A DNA stretch of 15,661 bases. Origin: an uncultured Akkermansia sp. (lineage in GTDB: Bacteria; Verrucomicrobiota; Verrucomicrobiia; Verrucomicrobiales; Akkermansiaceae). Numbering within the stretch: position 1 is the first letter of the stretch; the number at the start of each line of letters is the position of its first letter. The position numbers and the translations under genes are program-made. The stretch spans positions 1 to 15,661 of the forward strand of contig CAJGCV010000047.1 in the NCBI GenBank assembly GCA_904501915.1, in the 5' to 3' direction. The notes under the pieces are model-generated. The model worked only from the letters and a program-made list of their open reading frames with translations. It did not search any database and was not told the origin of the DNA. Positions 7,127 through 13,819 of this stretch are shown piece after piece.

Positions 7127-8194
7127 ATGAGAAAAGCTGCTGCCCGCATGATGATTCTGCTACTGGCTCTGGTGTTGAGCCTGGTGGGGGTGGTGTGTGC
7201 TCAGGGTGTCTGGAAAGTGTCAGAGATTGGCGGCGTTGACTATGTGAAGCTCAGCGATGTGTGGCGCTTCTACAGGTTTAATCCGAAAGCCGGCCGCCCC
7301 GGGTGTGTTTCCTACGGCAGCGGCAAACACGTTGTGTCGGTCAAGGCCGGGCAGCATGATTTTTATGTGAACAATTTCCGCTACGTGCTTTCGCACCCGG
7401 TGCGGGAGCTGGATGGGAATCTGATGATTTCTTCCGTAGACATGCGTAAACTGGTGGACCCGGTTCTGCGCCCCCGTTTTGCACCGGAAAACAAGCTGCG
7501 CACCGTGGTTATTGACCCCGGGCATGGCGGGCACGATGCCGGCGCAGTGAGCGGAGGTGTTCAGGAAAAGGATTTGAACCTGGCAGTAGCGAGAAAGCTG
7601 AAGCGTTTGCTGGAAAACAAGGGATTCAAGGTGGTGATGACCCGCGATGCGGATTATTTCCTGTCGCTCCAGGAGCGTGTGGATATTGCCAACCGCGTGC
7701 CGGATTCCGTGTTCATCAGCATTCACCACAACTCCGGACGCAGCGGTGCCATGGGTATTGAGACCTTTACGCTGGCTCCGCAGGGAACCACTTCTCCCTT
7801 CGCTCGTTCCCGCCGCAATGCGGACCTGGCTGGTAATGCGCAGGATAGCGAAAATATAGCCCTTGCCACGGCTGTGCACAGCCGGGCTATCCGCAGTTCC
7901 GGTGCAATAGACCGCGGTATTCAGCGCGCCCGTTTGTCTGTGTTGTGCACAATACGTCGCCCTGCCATTCTGTTTGAGGGCGGATTTGTCTCAAATCCGG
8001 GGGAGCGCAGTAAAATTGCCTCGAGCAGTTACCAGAATATTCTGGCCTACAGTATCTGCCAGGGGGTTGAGGCGTACAATAACACAGTGTGCAAACCCGC
8101 GCGTCGGGTTGCCAGTGGCACGAAGGGGCGCAACCTGCGTACCCGTGGCAACAATGCAGGTGCCAGCGTAAGTTCATATTCGAGAGGTAAATGA
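7127..8194 (+). CDS. Secreted N-acetylmuramoyl-L-alanine amidase (Amidase_3), copy 1
   Basis: Zinc amidase that cuts the bond between MurNAc and the stem peptide of peptidoglycan, probably in the periplasm for cell separation or wall turnover. A signal peptide spans about 1-25 (hydrophobic core, then VVCA before QGVW). Residues about 28-115 form a beta-rich module resembling copper-amine-oxidase-like N-terminal domains. The Amidase_3 domain (about 125-315) keeps all expected residues: H133 in DPGHGGHDAGA, E147 in QEKDLNL, H200 in SIHHNSG and catalytic E284 in LFEGGFVSNP. The C-terminal 30 residues are basic and low in complexity. Total length is 355 residues. The second amidase overlaps its stop, so the two are probably co-transcribed. 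The exact name (amiA/B/C-like) cannot be set. Confidence 0.93.
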   Translation: MRKAAARMMILLLALVLSLVGVVCAQGVWKVSEIGGVDYVKLSDVWRFYRFNPKAGRPGCVSYGSGKHVVSVKAGQHDFYVNNFRYVLSHPVRELDGNLMISSVDMRKLVDPVLRPRFAPENKLRTVVIDPGHGGHDAGAVSGGVQEKDLNLAVARKLKRLLENKGFKVVMTRDADYFLSLQERVDIANRVPDSVFISIHHNSGRSGAMGIETFTLAPQGTTSPFARSRRNADLAGNAQDSENIALATAVHSRAIRSSGAIDRGIQRARLSVLCTIRRPAILFEGGFVSNPGERSKIASSSYQNILAYSICQGVEAYNNTVCKPARRVASGTKGRNLRTRGNNAGASVSSYSRGK

Positions 8195-9420
8195 AGATGC
8201 GGAGTCTGGCTTGGAGGTGTGGATTAGTGGTGCTGCCCGCATGGCTGGCTCTGGCACCGGTTTCTGGTGAGGATGCAACCGCAGCTGCCACCAGTGCTGC
8301 AGAAGCGAACGCGGAAAAGACCGTGCCGGCTGCCCCCTCTGCAGCCCCGTCTACGGTGGGTACCTGGAATGTGCGTACGGTGGATGAGGTAGAGTACATT
8401 CCCTTGGAGGATTTGAGGAGTTTTTATAAGCTGATGCCCTTGCAGCCCAAGGGCCGCAAGGTGGCAGGACAGCGCATTGTGGGCAATGGTGAGGTGGAAT
8501 TGCGCTTTGGTCCCGTGCCGCGTGAGTTGTTTATACAGGAACGCCTGTGTTATCTCTCCCACTCGGTGCAGGAGGATTCCACCGGTGATTTGCTGGTTTC
8601 CAAGGTGGATGTTGTACAGCTTATAGAACCTGTCCTGCGTCCCACGTACATAGCCAACCGCAGTGCTGTGCGTACGGTGGTGATTGATGCCGCCCACGGT
8701 GGTCATGATACGGGAACGGTAACAAATTTCGCCCGCGAGGCAGACGTGGCGCTTGTGGTGGCTACCAAACTGGGGGCTGAATTACAGAAACGCGGGTACG
8801 AAGTACGCTTTACACGCCAGGATAACCAGTATTTGTCACCCCAGGCGCGAGTGGATAGGGCTAATGAGGCTCCAGCCGCCATCTTTGTGAGTCTGCACCT
8901 CAACAGCGGGCGTAGCGATATCAAGGGCGTGCAGATGTATACCCTGGCTCCTGCCGGAAAAAACGAAAAGCCCATGCCTGGCCATGAGTTCAGCCAGAGC
9001 AGCATGGCTCTGGCCATGGCTTTGCAATCCAGTCTTGTGGAAAAGGCTGAGGCAGCTGATGGTGGCTGCCGCAGAGCCCACTACAGCCCGCTGAATTCTC
9101 TGCGTTGCCCGGGGGTTATGGCTGAGCTCGGCTTCGCAACCAACCCGGAGGAAGGCACCCGGCTCAATACCGAGGAATACCAGATTAAGCTGGCTTCAGC
9201 ACTGGCTCTTGGTATTGATAATTTTGCCCGGGTCATGAACCCGGCCACGGTGATGCAGGTGCAGAAAGCTCCGGTGGTGGAGCCGCCCCCGGCTCCCGTG
9301 AAGGTGGAGCCTGCTCCCGCCCCGAAAAAGGCTGCACCTGCACCTAAGAAAGCTGCTCCGCGGAAGCGTGCCCCGCGTCGTCGTGCTCCGGCTCGTCGCA
9401 ATAACCGGCGCAAGCGTTGA
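8191..9420 (+). CDS. Secreted N-acetylmuramoyl-L-alanine amidase (Amidase_3), copy 2
   Basis: Paralogue of the preceding gene, with the same layout: signal peptide (about 1-26), an Ala-rich linker (27-56), the same N-terminal beta-rich module (about 58-152, sharing VRTVDEVEYIPLEDLRSFYK-like spacing), then the amidase domain. Catalytic residues are all present: H169 in DAAHGGHDTG (copy 1 has DPGHGG), E183, H236 in SLHLNSG and E312 in AELGFATNP. From about 355 to 409 the protein is a Pro/Ala/Lys tail turning strongly Arg-rich, possibly binding the wall or nucleic-acid-like polyanions (inference). The ATG overlaps the upstream stop (ATGA). A second in-frame ATG at 8197 has better spacing (9 bases) from GAGAGG at 8182-8187 and may be the real start. 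Confidence 0.91.
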   Translation: MKMRSLAWRCGLVVLPAWLALAPVSGEDATAAATSAAEANAEKTVPAAPSAAPSTVGTWNVRTVDEVEYIPLEDLRSFYKLMPLQPKGRKVAGQRIVGNGEVELRFGPVPRELFIQERLCYLSHSVQEDSTGDLLVSKVDVVQLIEPVLRPTYIANRSAVRTVVIDAAHGGHDTGTVTNFAREADVALVVATKLGAELQKRGYEVRFTRQDNQYLSPQARVDRANEAPAAIFVSLHLNSGRSDIKGVQMYTLAPAGKNEKPMPGHEFSQSSMALAMALQSSLVEKAEAADGGCRRAHYSPLNSLRCPGVMAELGFATNPEEGTRLNTEEYQIKLASALALGIDNFARVMNPATVMQVQKAPVVEPPPAPVKVEPAPAPKKAAPAPKKAAPRKRAPRRRAPARRNNRRKR

Positions 9421-9435
9421 CCGCTCACAGGAAAA

Positions 9436-9465
9436 AGGAAAGGGCAGCCGCAGCTGCCCTTTCCT
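9436..9465. terminator. Strong hairpin between convergent amidase and ndk genes
   Basis: Perfect 13-bp stem, AGGAAAGGGCAGC (9436-9448) with GCTGCCCTTTCCT (9453-9465), and a CGCA tetraloop. On the minus strand it is followed by a T-run (9435-9432), which makes it a good intrinsic terminator for ndk. On the plus strand the stem itself ends in CTTTCCT without a long T-run, so termination of the amidase transcript is less certain. Confidence 0.8.
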
Positions 9466-9490
9466 GTTGATAGAATGAGAAACGCAGATA

Positions 9491-9940
9491 TCAGTCCACG
9501 TTGTCGAAGATTTCCTCCGGCTTGAAGAAGCGCTTGATTTCCACCTCAGCGCTTTCGGGGGAATCGGAAGCGTGGCAGATGTTGAGCATGCTGTTGGTGC
9601 CGTAGTCACCGCGGATGGTGCCTTTGTCTGCCTTCATGGAGTTGGTGGGCCCCAGGATGGAGCGTACGCGGGTGATAACACCGGGACCGGAAAGCACCAG
9701 TGCCACTACCGGGCTGGTCTGCATGAAGTAAGACAGGGTCGGGAACAGGGGCTTGTCATCAATCACGAGGTCGATGATGTGGGCGTAGTGCTCACGCAGA
9801 ATGGCATCGTCCAGCTGCATCATCTTCATGCCGCGCAGGCGGAAGCCTTCGCCAAGCAGGCGCTGCAGGATGATACCAGAGAGATTTTTGCGGACGCAGT
9901 CCGGCTTGAAGAGAATGAGTGTTTTTTCGTCGCGGTCCAT
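9491..9940 (-). CDS. ndk: Nucleoside diphosphate kinase
   Basis: Cytoplasmic enzyme that transfers the gamma phosphate from ATP to nucleoside diphosphates through a phosphohistidine. The 149 residues show the family start KTLILFKPDCVRKNLSG (6-22), SGPGVITRVRSILGPTN (84-100) and the active-site signature NICHASDSPESA (120-131), with the phosphorylated histidine at H123. Length is normal (about 140-150). It is a single gene, convergent with the amidases and divergent from the aminopeptidase. The start is set by the conserved N-terminus; no Shine-Dalgarno precedes it. Nothing unusual in the sequence. Confidence 0.97.
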   Translation of the reverse strand: MDRDEKTLILFKPDCVRKNLSGIILQRLLGEGFRLRGMKMMQLDDAILREHYAHIIDLVIDDKPLFPTLSYFMQTSPVVALVLSGPGVITRVRSILGPTNSMKADKGTIRGDYGTNSMLNICHASDSPESAEVEIKRFFKPEEIFDNVD

Positions 9941-9966
9941 AATGATTACGTATAGTGTGTGCTGTT

Positions 9967-9995
9967 TTCTTACTCTCCTGCGGACGTTCTGTCAA
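9967..9995 (-). promoter_or_regulatory. ndk: Candidate ndk promoter
   Basis: On the minus strand a perfect TTGACA (9995-9990) is followed after 17 bp by TAAGAA (9972-9967), a weak -10. Predicted start near 9960 would give a leader of about 20 bases. The perfect -35 at the right spacing is the main support. Confidence 0.45.
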
Positions 9996-10026
9996 GGAAA
10001 ATCCGGGTTGTTTACGTGATTTCGCA

Positions 10027-10055
10027 TTGAATAGCAGGCGGGGAAAGAGTATACT
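10027..10055 (+). promoter_or_regulatory. Promoter for the Xaa-Pro aminopeptidase
   Basis: TTGAAT (10027-10032) and TATACT (10050-10055) are separated by exactly 17 bp, matching sigma70 consensus at 4/6 and 5/6. Transcription would begin near 10062, leaving only about 9 bases before the ATG at 10071, so the mRNA should be nearly leaderless. Confidence 0.6.
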
Positions 10056-10070
10056 GCCTGCCAGCAAGAT

Positions 10071-11369
10071 ATGAAACATACACTCCGTTACGAACCCATA
10101 CCCGCTTCCTTTTATCAGGCTAACCGCGATAAGCTGGCCGCACTGCTGCCGGCAGGTGCGCTGGTGATTGTGCATGCCAACGATATTTACCCCACCAATG
10201 CAGATGGCACGCTGGCGCACCACCAGAATGCCAATTTGTTCTATCTGACCGGCATTGACCAGGAGGAAACGGTGCTGCTCATGCGAGTGGGCGAGAACGG
10301 TGAGCATGATGATACGCTTCTGCTGCGCGAAACAAATGAGAATATTGTCATCTGGGAGGGGGCTCGCCTCACTGCGGCTGATGCTGCTGCCCTGAGTGGT
10401 GTGGATGATGTGCGCTGGACAGATGCATATAACGCTCTGTTGGCTGAGTGGGTGCCCGCTTCTTCCTCCATATGGCTGGAAACCGATAATCACCCCCGCC
10501 GGTTCACTTATGTGCAGACGCGCAATGAGCGTATGGCAGTTGCTTTGCGTGCCTGTTATCCCGACGCCCGGGTAGAGAGCCTGTATGCCCACCTGGCCGG
10601 TATGCGCCTGGTGAAAGCCCCCGCAGAAATGGTGCAGCAGCGCCGGGCGTGCGAGATTACCGGGGCTGGGTTTGTGGAGCTTCTGCCCCAGATTAAGCCC
10701 GGCATGGGCGAGTGGGAAATTGAGGCGGTGCTCAGTGCAGCTTATATCCGCCGCCGTGCCCGCAAGTTCTCATTCCTGCCTATCATTGCCAGCGGTGCAG
10801 ATACCTGCGTACTGCACTATATCTCCAACCACAAAGAGGTGCAGGATGGCGAGCTCATTCTGCTCGATATCGGTGCTGAATATGGAGGCTATGCCGGTGA
10901 TATGACCCGCACTGTGCCTGCCAATGGCAAGTTCACCCCGCGGCAGCGTGCCGTATATGAGGCTGTGCTGCGTGTGCAGCGCTATGCTATGAGTATCATG
11001 CGACCGGGATTGGAAAAGCAGGAATATGAACGCCTTGTGCGCGTGAAAATGGCGGCGGAGCTCGTGCAGCTCGGCCTGCTTACCCAGGAGGAGGTGGATG
11101 CCCAGCCCGAAAATCCGCTCTGCGTGCGTAAGTACTACATGCATGGCACGTCTCATTCGCTGGGTATTGATGTGCACGACGTCGGCTCTGATACCAAGTG
11201 TTTTGCCGTGGGGCAGGTGTGGACGGTGGAGCCGGGTATCTACATTCCCGCAGAGAAAATCGGTATCCGCCTGGAAACGGACGTGCTTATCACGGAAGAT
11301 GGCGTGGAAGACCTGATTCCCAATGCGCCTATCGAGCCGGATGATATCGAGGCTGCCATGAGGGGCTGA
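10071..11369 (+). CDS. pepP: Xaa-Pro aminopeptidase (aminopeptidase P, M24B)
   Basis: Dimetal cytoplasmic peptidase that removes an N-terminal residue from peptides with proline in second position. The N-terminal AMP_N domain covers about 8-140 (includes NANLFYLTGIDQEETVLLM). The pita-bread catalytic domain spans about 185-420. Metal ligands are D266 (LLDIGAEYGGYAGDMTRT), D277, H362 (MHGTSHSLGIDVHDVG), E387 (VEPGIYIP) and E402 (IRLETDVLI). Additional conserved histidines are H250 (VLHYISN) and H369. Total of 432 residues, close to E. coli PepP (441). A monocistronic gene with its own promoter and terminator. The start is fixed by the AMP_N domain, since there is no nearby downstream ATG. The symbol follows the family; paralogues elsewhere in the genome cannot be excluded. 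Confidence 0.95.
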   Translation: MKHTLRYEPIPASFYQANRDKLAALLPAGALVIVHANDIYPTNADGTLAHHQNANLFYLTGIDQEETVLLMRVGENGEHDDTLLLRETNENIVIWEGARLTAADAAALSGVDDVRWTDAYNALLAEWVPASSSIWLETDNHPRRFTYVQTRNERMAVALRACYPDARVESLYAHLAGMRLVKAPAEMVQQRRACEITGAGFVELLPQIKPGMGEWEIEAVLSAAYIRRRARKFSFLPIIASGADTCVLHYISNHKEVQDGELILLDIGAEYGGYAGDMTRTVPANGKFTPRQRAVYEAVLRVQRYAMSIMRPGLEKQEYERLVRVKMAAELVQLGLLTQEEVDAQPENPLCVRKYYMHGTSHSLGIDVHDVGSDTKCFAVGQVWTVEPGIYIPAEKIGIRLETDVLITEDGVEDLIPNAPIEPDDIEAAMRG

Positions 11370-11385
11370 AGATAAACCCCATTTG

Positions 11386-11427
11386 AAAAAGAGACCGCCA
11401 TCCGCAAGGACCGGCGGCCTCTTTTTT
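11386..11427. terminator. Bidirectional terminator after pepP
   Basis: AAAAAGAG-A-CCGCC (11386-11399) pairs with GGCGG-C-CTCTTTTTT (11413-11427), with one A/C mismatch and a 13-base loop, giving a T-run on both strands. It serves pepP (plus) and the convergent nuclease-like gene (minus), whose stop codon (11428-11426) overlaps the T-run. Confidence 0.85.
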
Positions 11428-12193
11428 AATCACGCATGGGGCGGCGGTCGGCGTGGGTGCCGGTTTTGCCTTCTTCCCGCTCCATGGCGCGCTGTTTCCA
11501 CAGGGGAACATGCGTTTTGCGTGCTTTGCGGCGGCGGCGGGCAGCGATGCGTTCGCGGTGGCGTTCCTGTTCTTCAGCCACCTTGCGGGCGTGGTCGTGC
11601 TCCCTTTGTGCATTTTCCAGCCGTTTGCGGATGCGGGCAGAGTGGTCATTGCCAGCTGGTGTGATGGTCCAGGGCCCCGCTCCACCTGATTCGGTAATGG
11701 GAAGGCAGAGCATCTGAGGGTCGATGAAGCGCATCTGGCGGTAAAGTAAATCGCGAATGGTGGAGAGCAGTGCCTTGGGCGGGAAAAGCCCGGTGTTGCC
11801 CAGTTCAATGGTGAATGCCAGGCGGATATGCCTGGCCTGCATGCTCATGCGTGCCATTTCCCGCAGGGAGATGCCTTCCTCCGGTTCTTCCTCCGGGGCG
11901 CAGAGAGCGGCCGTGCGCAGAAGGAACAGACAGTCACGCACTTTGCGGCAAAGCTTTTCCACCAGGTCCCGCACCTTGGGGCGGGCGTTGAATCTGTAGT
12001 CTTTCACCTCGATGAGCCAGAGCTCTTTCTTGCCGGGGTGGTAGAGCACGAAATCCATCTCCTTGCAGCTGTTGCAGAAGTTCTGGGCGTGGTGCGAGTA
12101 GAATGGCGAACACTCAAAGCGGCACACGTAGTACCCCGCTTCAAAATTGAAGCGGTGCATACCTTCTACGCAGCTTGTACCTACCTGGAACAC
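11426..12193 (-). CDS. Cys-rich protein with PD-(D/E)xK nuclease-like motif, partner of ATPase
   Basis: No named family recognised. The N-terminal half looks like a restriction-endonuclease-like fold: D47 in EMDFVLYHP, then E62-V-K64 in LWLIEVKDYRF, the D...ExK spacing of PD-(D/E)xK nucleases, with E18 as a possible fourth residue. Four cysteines just before it (C24-x3-C28 and C40-x2-C43) could bind zinc or an Fe-S cluster. The C-terminal 70 residues (about 186-245) are a highly charged, Arg-rich helix. The gene begins with GTG two bases after the ATPase stop, with GAGG about 10 bases upstream; an ATG at 12160 is an alternative. Nuclease activity and joint function with the ATPase are inference from motif and context. 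Confidence 0.8.
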   Translation of the reverse strand: MFQVGTSCVEGMHRFNFEAGYYVCRFECSPFYSHHAQNFCNSCKEMDFVLYHPGKKELWLIEVKDYRFNARPKVRDLVEKLCRKVRDCLFLLRTAALCAPEEEPEEGISLREMARMSMQARHIRLAFTIELGNTGLFPPKALLSTIRDLLYRQMRFIDPQMLCLPITESGGAGPWTITPAGNDHSARIRKRLENAQREHDHARKVAEEQERHRERIAARRRRKARKTHVPLWKQRAMEREEGKTGTHADRRPMRD

Positions 12194-12195
12194 TG

Positions 12196-13293
12196 TCAGA
12201 TATCCTCGTTGAGTTGTGGCATGAGGCTCAGGTAGCGGTCAGCCTGTTCCTGCTCGGCTTCCAGACTGTCCAGGTGAGCGAGTTTGTCGAGCTCATCGGC
12301 TTCACTGACTCTGCGTCCTTCCACGCGACCGGCTTGCAGCCCGAAGAATCGGCGGCTTACATGCTGGTTCAGCCCTTCTGAAAGCTGAATGACCAGCTCG
12401 CGCAGCAGAAAGAGACTATGCGTGGTGAGCAGCAGCTGGATGCCGGCGCGGCAGAGCGTCATCATCAGGTTCACCAGCAGAGGCAGATGCCCGGCGTTGA
12501 GGTTCATTTCCGGTTCGTCCCAGAAAAGTGCCGTGCCGGGGCGCACCGTGCCGTTACTGATAAGCAGCCCCAGGGTGCCGATGCGTTTGAACCCCTCTGC
12601 AATGAGGTTGAGCTCCAGTGCCTCCTGACCGGGGCGTTGCAGGTAGAAACGCCCGTTGCGCCGCTGCAGCCTGCCGTCCAGCAGTTGTTCAATCCGTTTG
12701 ACCACATATTTGAGCGCCTGGGGCAGGGGCGTGCCATTCGGTTCGGTTTCCAGCGCGCGGCATAGTTCCCAGCTGGCGGAATCGAGCAATTCCGGGTATC
12801 GCTTGCCTGCCTGCATGTAGCAGGGGTAGATGGAGAGTACCTCTCGCGGTGAGAGAAAGACGGCGTTGCTGCTCAGGTAACGCTCAGGCATGGTGCTGAT
12901 GCGCAGCCCCTCTTCCTCGCAGTGTGCCTTGAACTGGAAAGCCAGCTCGGCCGTGCCGGCAGGCACTTTTTCGCCCTCCAGAGAAGCCTTTACCCGTGCT
13001 TCTATGCCTGGCCCGCCGCGTCGGGAGGTCAGACTGGTCAGATCATGCGTGCCGAACACGCGCAGCAAATCCTGCCGGAGCCGCTTTTCTTCGGCCCACA
13101 CCTCGGGCAAATCGCGGCGGCTGCCTCCGCAACCCCATTTGCTGATGGCGTAGCAGAGCTTCATGAGGTGGCTTTTGCCGGAATCATTGCCTCCTACTAT
13201 TATATTGATGCCGGGGACAAAATGAAACGACTCCTGGTGCTGAAACACCGTCATTCCTTCCACCGTCAGTTTGCGTATCATATTACCCGCCAT
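12196..13293 (-). CDS. ABC/OLD-like AAA ATPase (AAA_21-type)
   Basis: P-loop ATPase of the SMC/ABC-like class often found in DNA repair and phage-defence pairs. Features in order: MIRKLTVEGMTVFQ first strand, Walker A GGNDSGKS at 34-41, a large helical insertion (about 60-215), a signature-like segment LIAEGFKRIG (230-239), Walker B ALFWDEPE with D259 and E260, and H-loop H292 in LLLTTHSLFLLREL. No TOPRIM domain follows, so it is not a full OLD nuclease; the downstream partner gene may supply the nuclease. 365 residues. A promoter-like TTGCCA-17 bp-TAGTAT overlaps the first ATG, so translation may begin at the ATG at 13281 (Met5), where such ATPases usually start. Cytoplasmic. The class is secure, the function unknown. 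Confidence 0.9.
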   Translation of the reverse strand: MAGNMIRKLTVEGMTVFQHQESFHFVPGINIIVGGNDSGKSHLMKLCYAISKWGCGGSRRDLPEVWAEEKRLRQDLLRVFGTHDLTSLTSRRGGPGIEARVKASLEGEKVPAGTAELAFQFKAHCEEEGLRISTMPERYLSSNAVFLSPREVLSIYPCYMQAGKRYPELLDSASWELCRALETEPNGTPLPQALKYVVKRIEQLLDGRLQRRNGRFYLQRPGQEALELNLIAEGFKRIGTLGLLISNGTVRPGTALFWDEPEMNLNAGHLPLLVNLMMTLCRAGIQLLLTTHSLFLLRELVIQLSEGLNQHVSRRFFGLQAGRVEGRRVSEADELDKLAHLDSLEAEQEQADRYLSLMPQLNEDI

Positions 13294-13320
13294 ACTATCA
13301 CATGGATAATATCATGGCAA
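13292..13320 (-). promoter_or_regulatory. Candidate promoter for ATPase-nuclease pair
   Basis: On the minus strand TTGCCA (13320-13315) and TAGTAT (13297-13292) are 17 bp apart (5/6 and 4/6 matches). The -10 runs into the annotated ATG, so if real, transcription starts about four bases before the second ATG (13281). A competing -10, TATTAT, lies a little upstream but lacks a good -35. Confidence 0.35.
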
Positions 13321-13371
13321 GCTTGTAATTTATGCTTGCGGGGCAGTGGACTTTGCGTTACATTAAACGGT

Positions 13372-13800
13372 ATGAAGAAACTCCTCTGCCTTTCCATCCT
13401 GCTGCTGGCTTCCTGTGTTGGCAAGAAGGAACTTGCCATCAATACCTTCCCTGAGGGTGCAGAGGTGAGTATCAACGGCAATGTTGTGGGTACAACGCCT
13501 CTGGTGACTACTATTTCGCAGGATAAGACACTCGCTATCGTTGCGCGCAAATCCGGTTACGAAATCGGCTCTGAAACCATTGCTCCTGTCAGCAGTAAGT
13601 TCCTCTCGTTCATGTGGACGGAAAATGACCCCAAGTCCAAGTATATCGAGGAGGATTCTGTTACTATCACGCTCAAGAAGATTGCCACGCCTGCTACTTA
13701 TACCCCCAGCGTGATGCCCAGGTATACAGGCGGTGGTGGCTCTACCTCTGCGGCGCTTCCCGAGGTGCCGGCCCTCCGCCCCATGCCTGAGCTTGATTAA
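13372..13800 (+). CDS. PEGA-domain lipoprotein
   Basis: Small predicted lipoprotein of 142 residues. The signal sequence MKKLLCLSILLLASC has a lipobox LASC with acylated C15. The PEGA domain follows at about 22-65 (NTFPEGAEVSINGNVVGTTP), a short beta module common in surface and envelope proteins. A second part (about 80-102) contains FLSFMWTENDP, and the tail is Gly/Ser/Pro-rich (121-142). The open frame extends far upstream, but the real start is this ATG because it gives a complete lipoprotein signal. A weak promoter (TTGCGG, 17 bp, TACATT at 13359-13364) would give an almost leaderless message. The transglutaminase-like gene follows after 19 bp. The ligand is unknown; cell-envelope placement is likely. 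Confidence 0.85.
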   Translation: MKKLLCLSILLLASCVGKKELAINTFPEGAEVSINGNVVGTTPLVTTISQDKTLAIVARKSGYEIGSETIAPVSSKFLSFMWTENDPKSKYIEEDSVTITLKKIATPATYTPSVMPRYTGGGGSTSAALPEVPALRPMPELD

Positions 13801-13819
13801 CTCGTATCAAATCCCCATT

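Noticed and set aside
9792..10592. 266-codon minus-strand frame spanning the ndk-pepP divergent region
   Set aside because: It would overlap the start of ndk in another frame, both promoters and the AMP_N domain of pepP; no domain seen.
11426..13293. ATPase-nuclease pair as a recent mobile island
   Set aside because: No transposase, integrase, direct repeats or tRNA nearby, and base composition looks like the neighbours; nothing in the window marks an insertion.
12922..13371. Upstream extension of the PEGA lipoprotein frame
   Set aside because: It runs antisense to the ATPase, and only the internal ATG at 13372 gives a proper lipoprotein signal.
13733..13819. 29-codon upstream extension of the transglutaminase-like gene
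   Set aside because: It would bury the clear signal peptide and overlap the lipoprotein gene out of frame.
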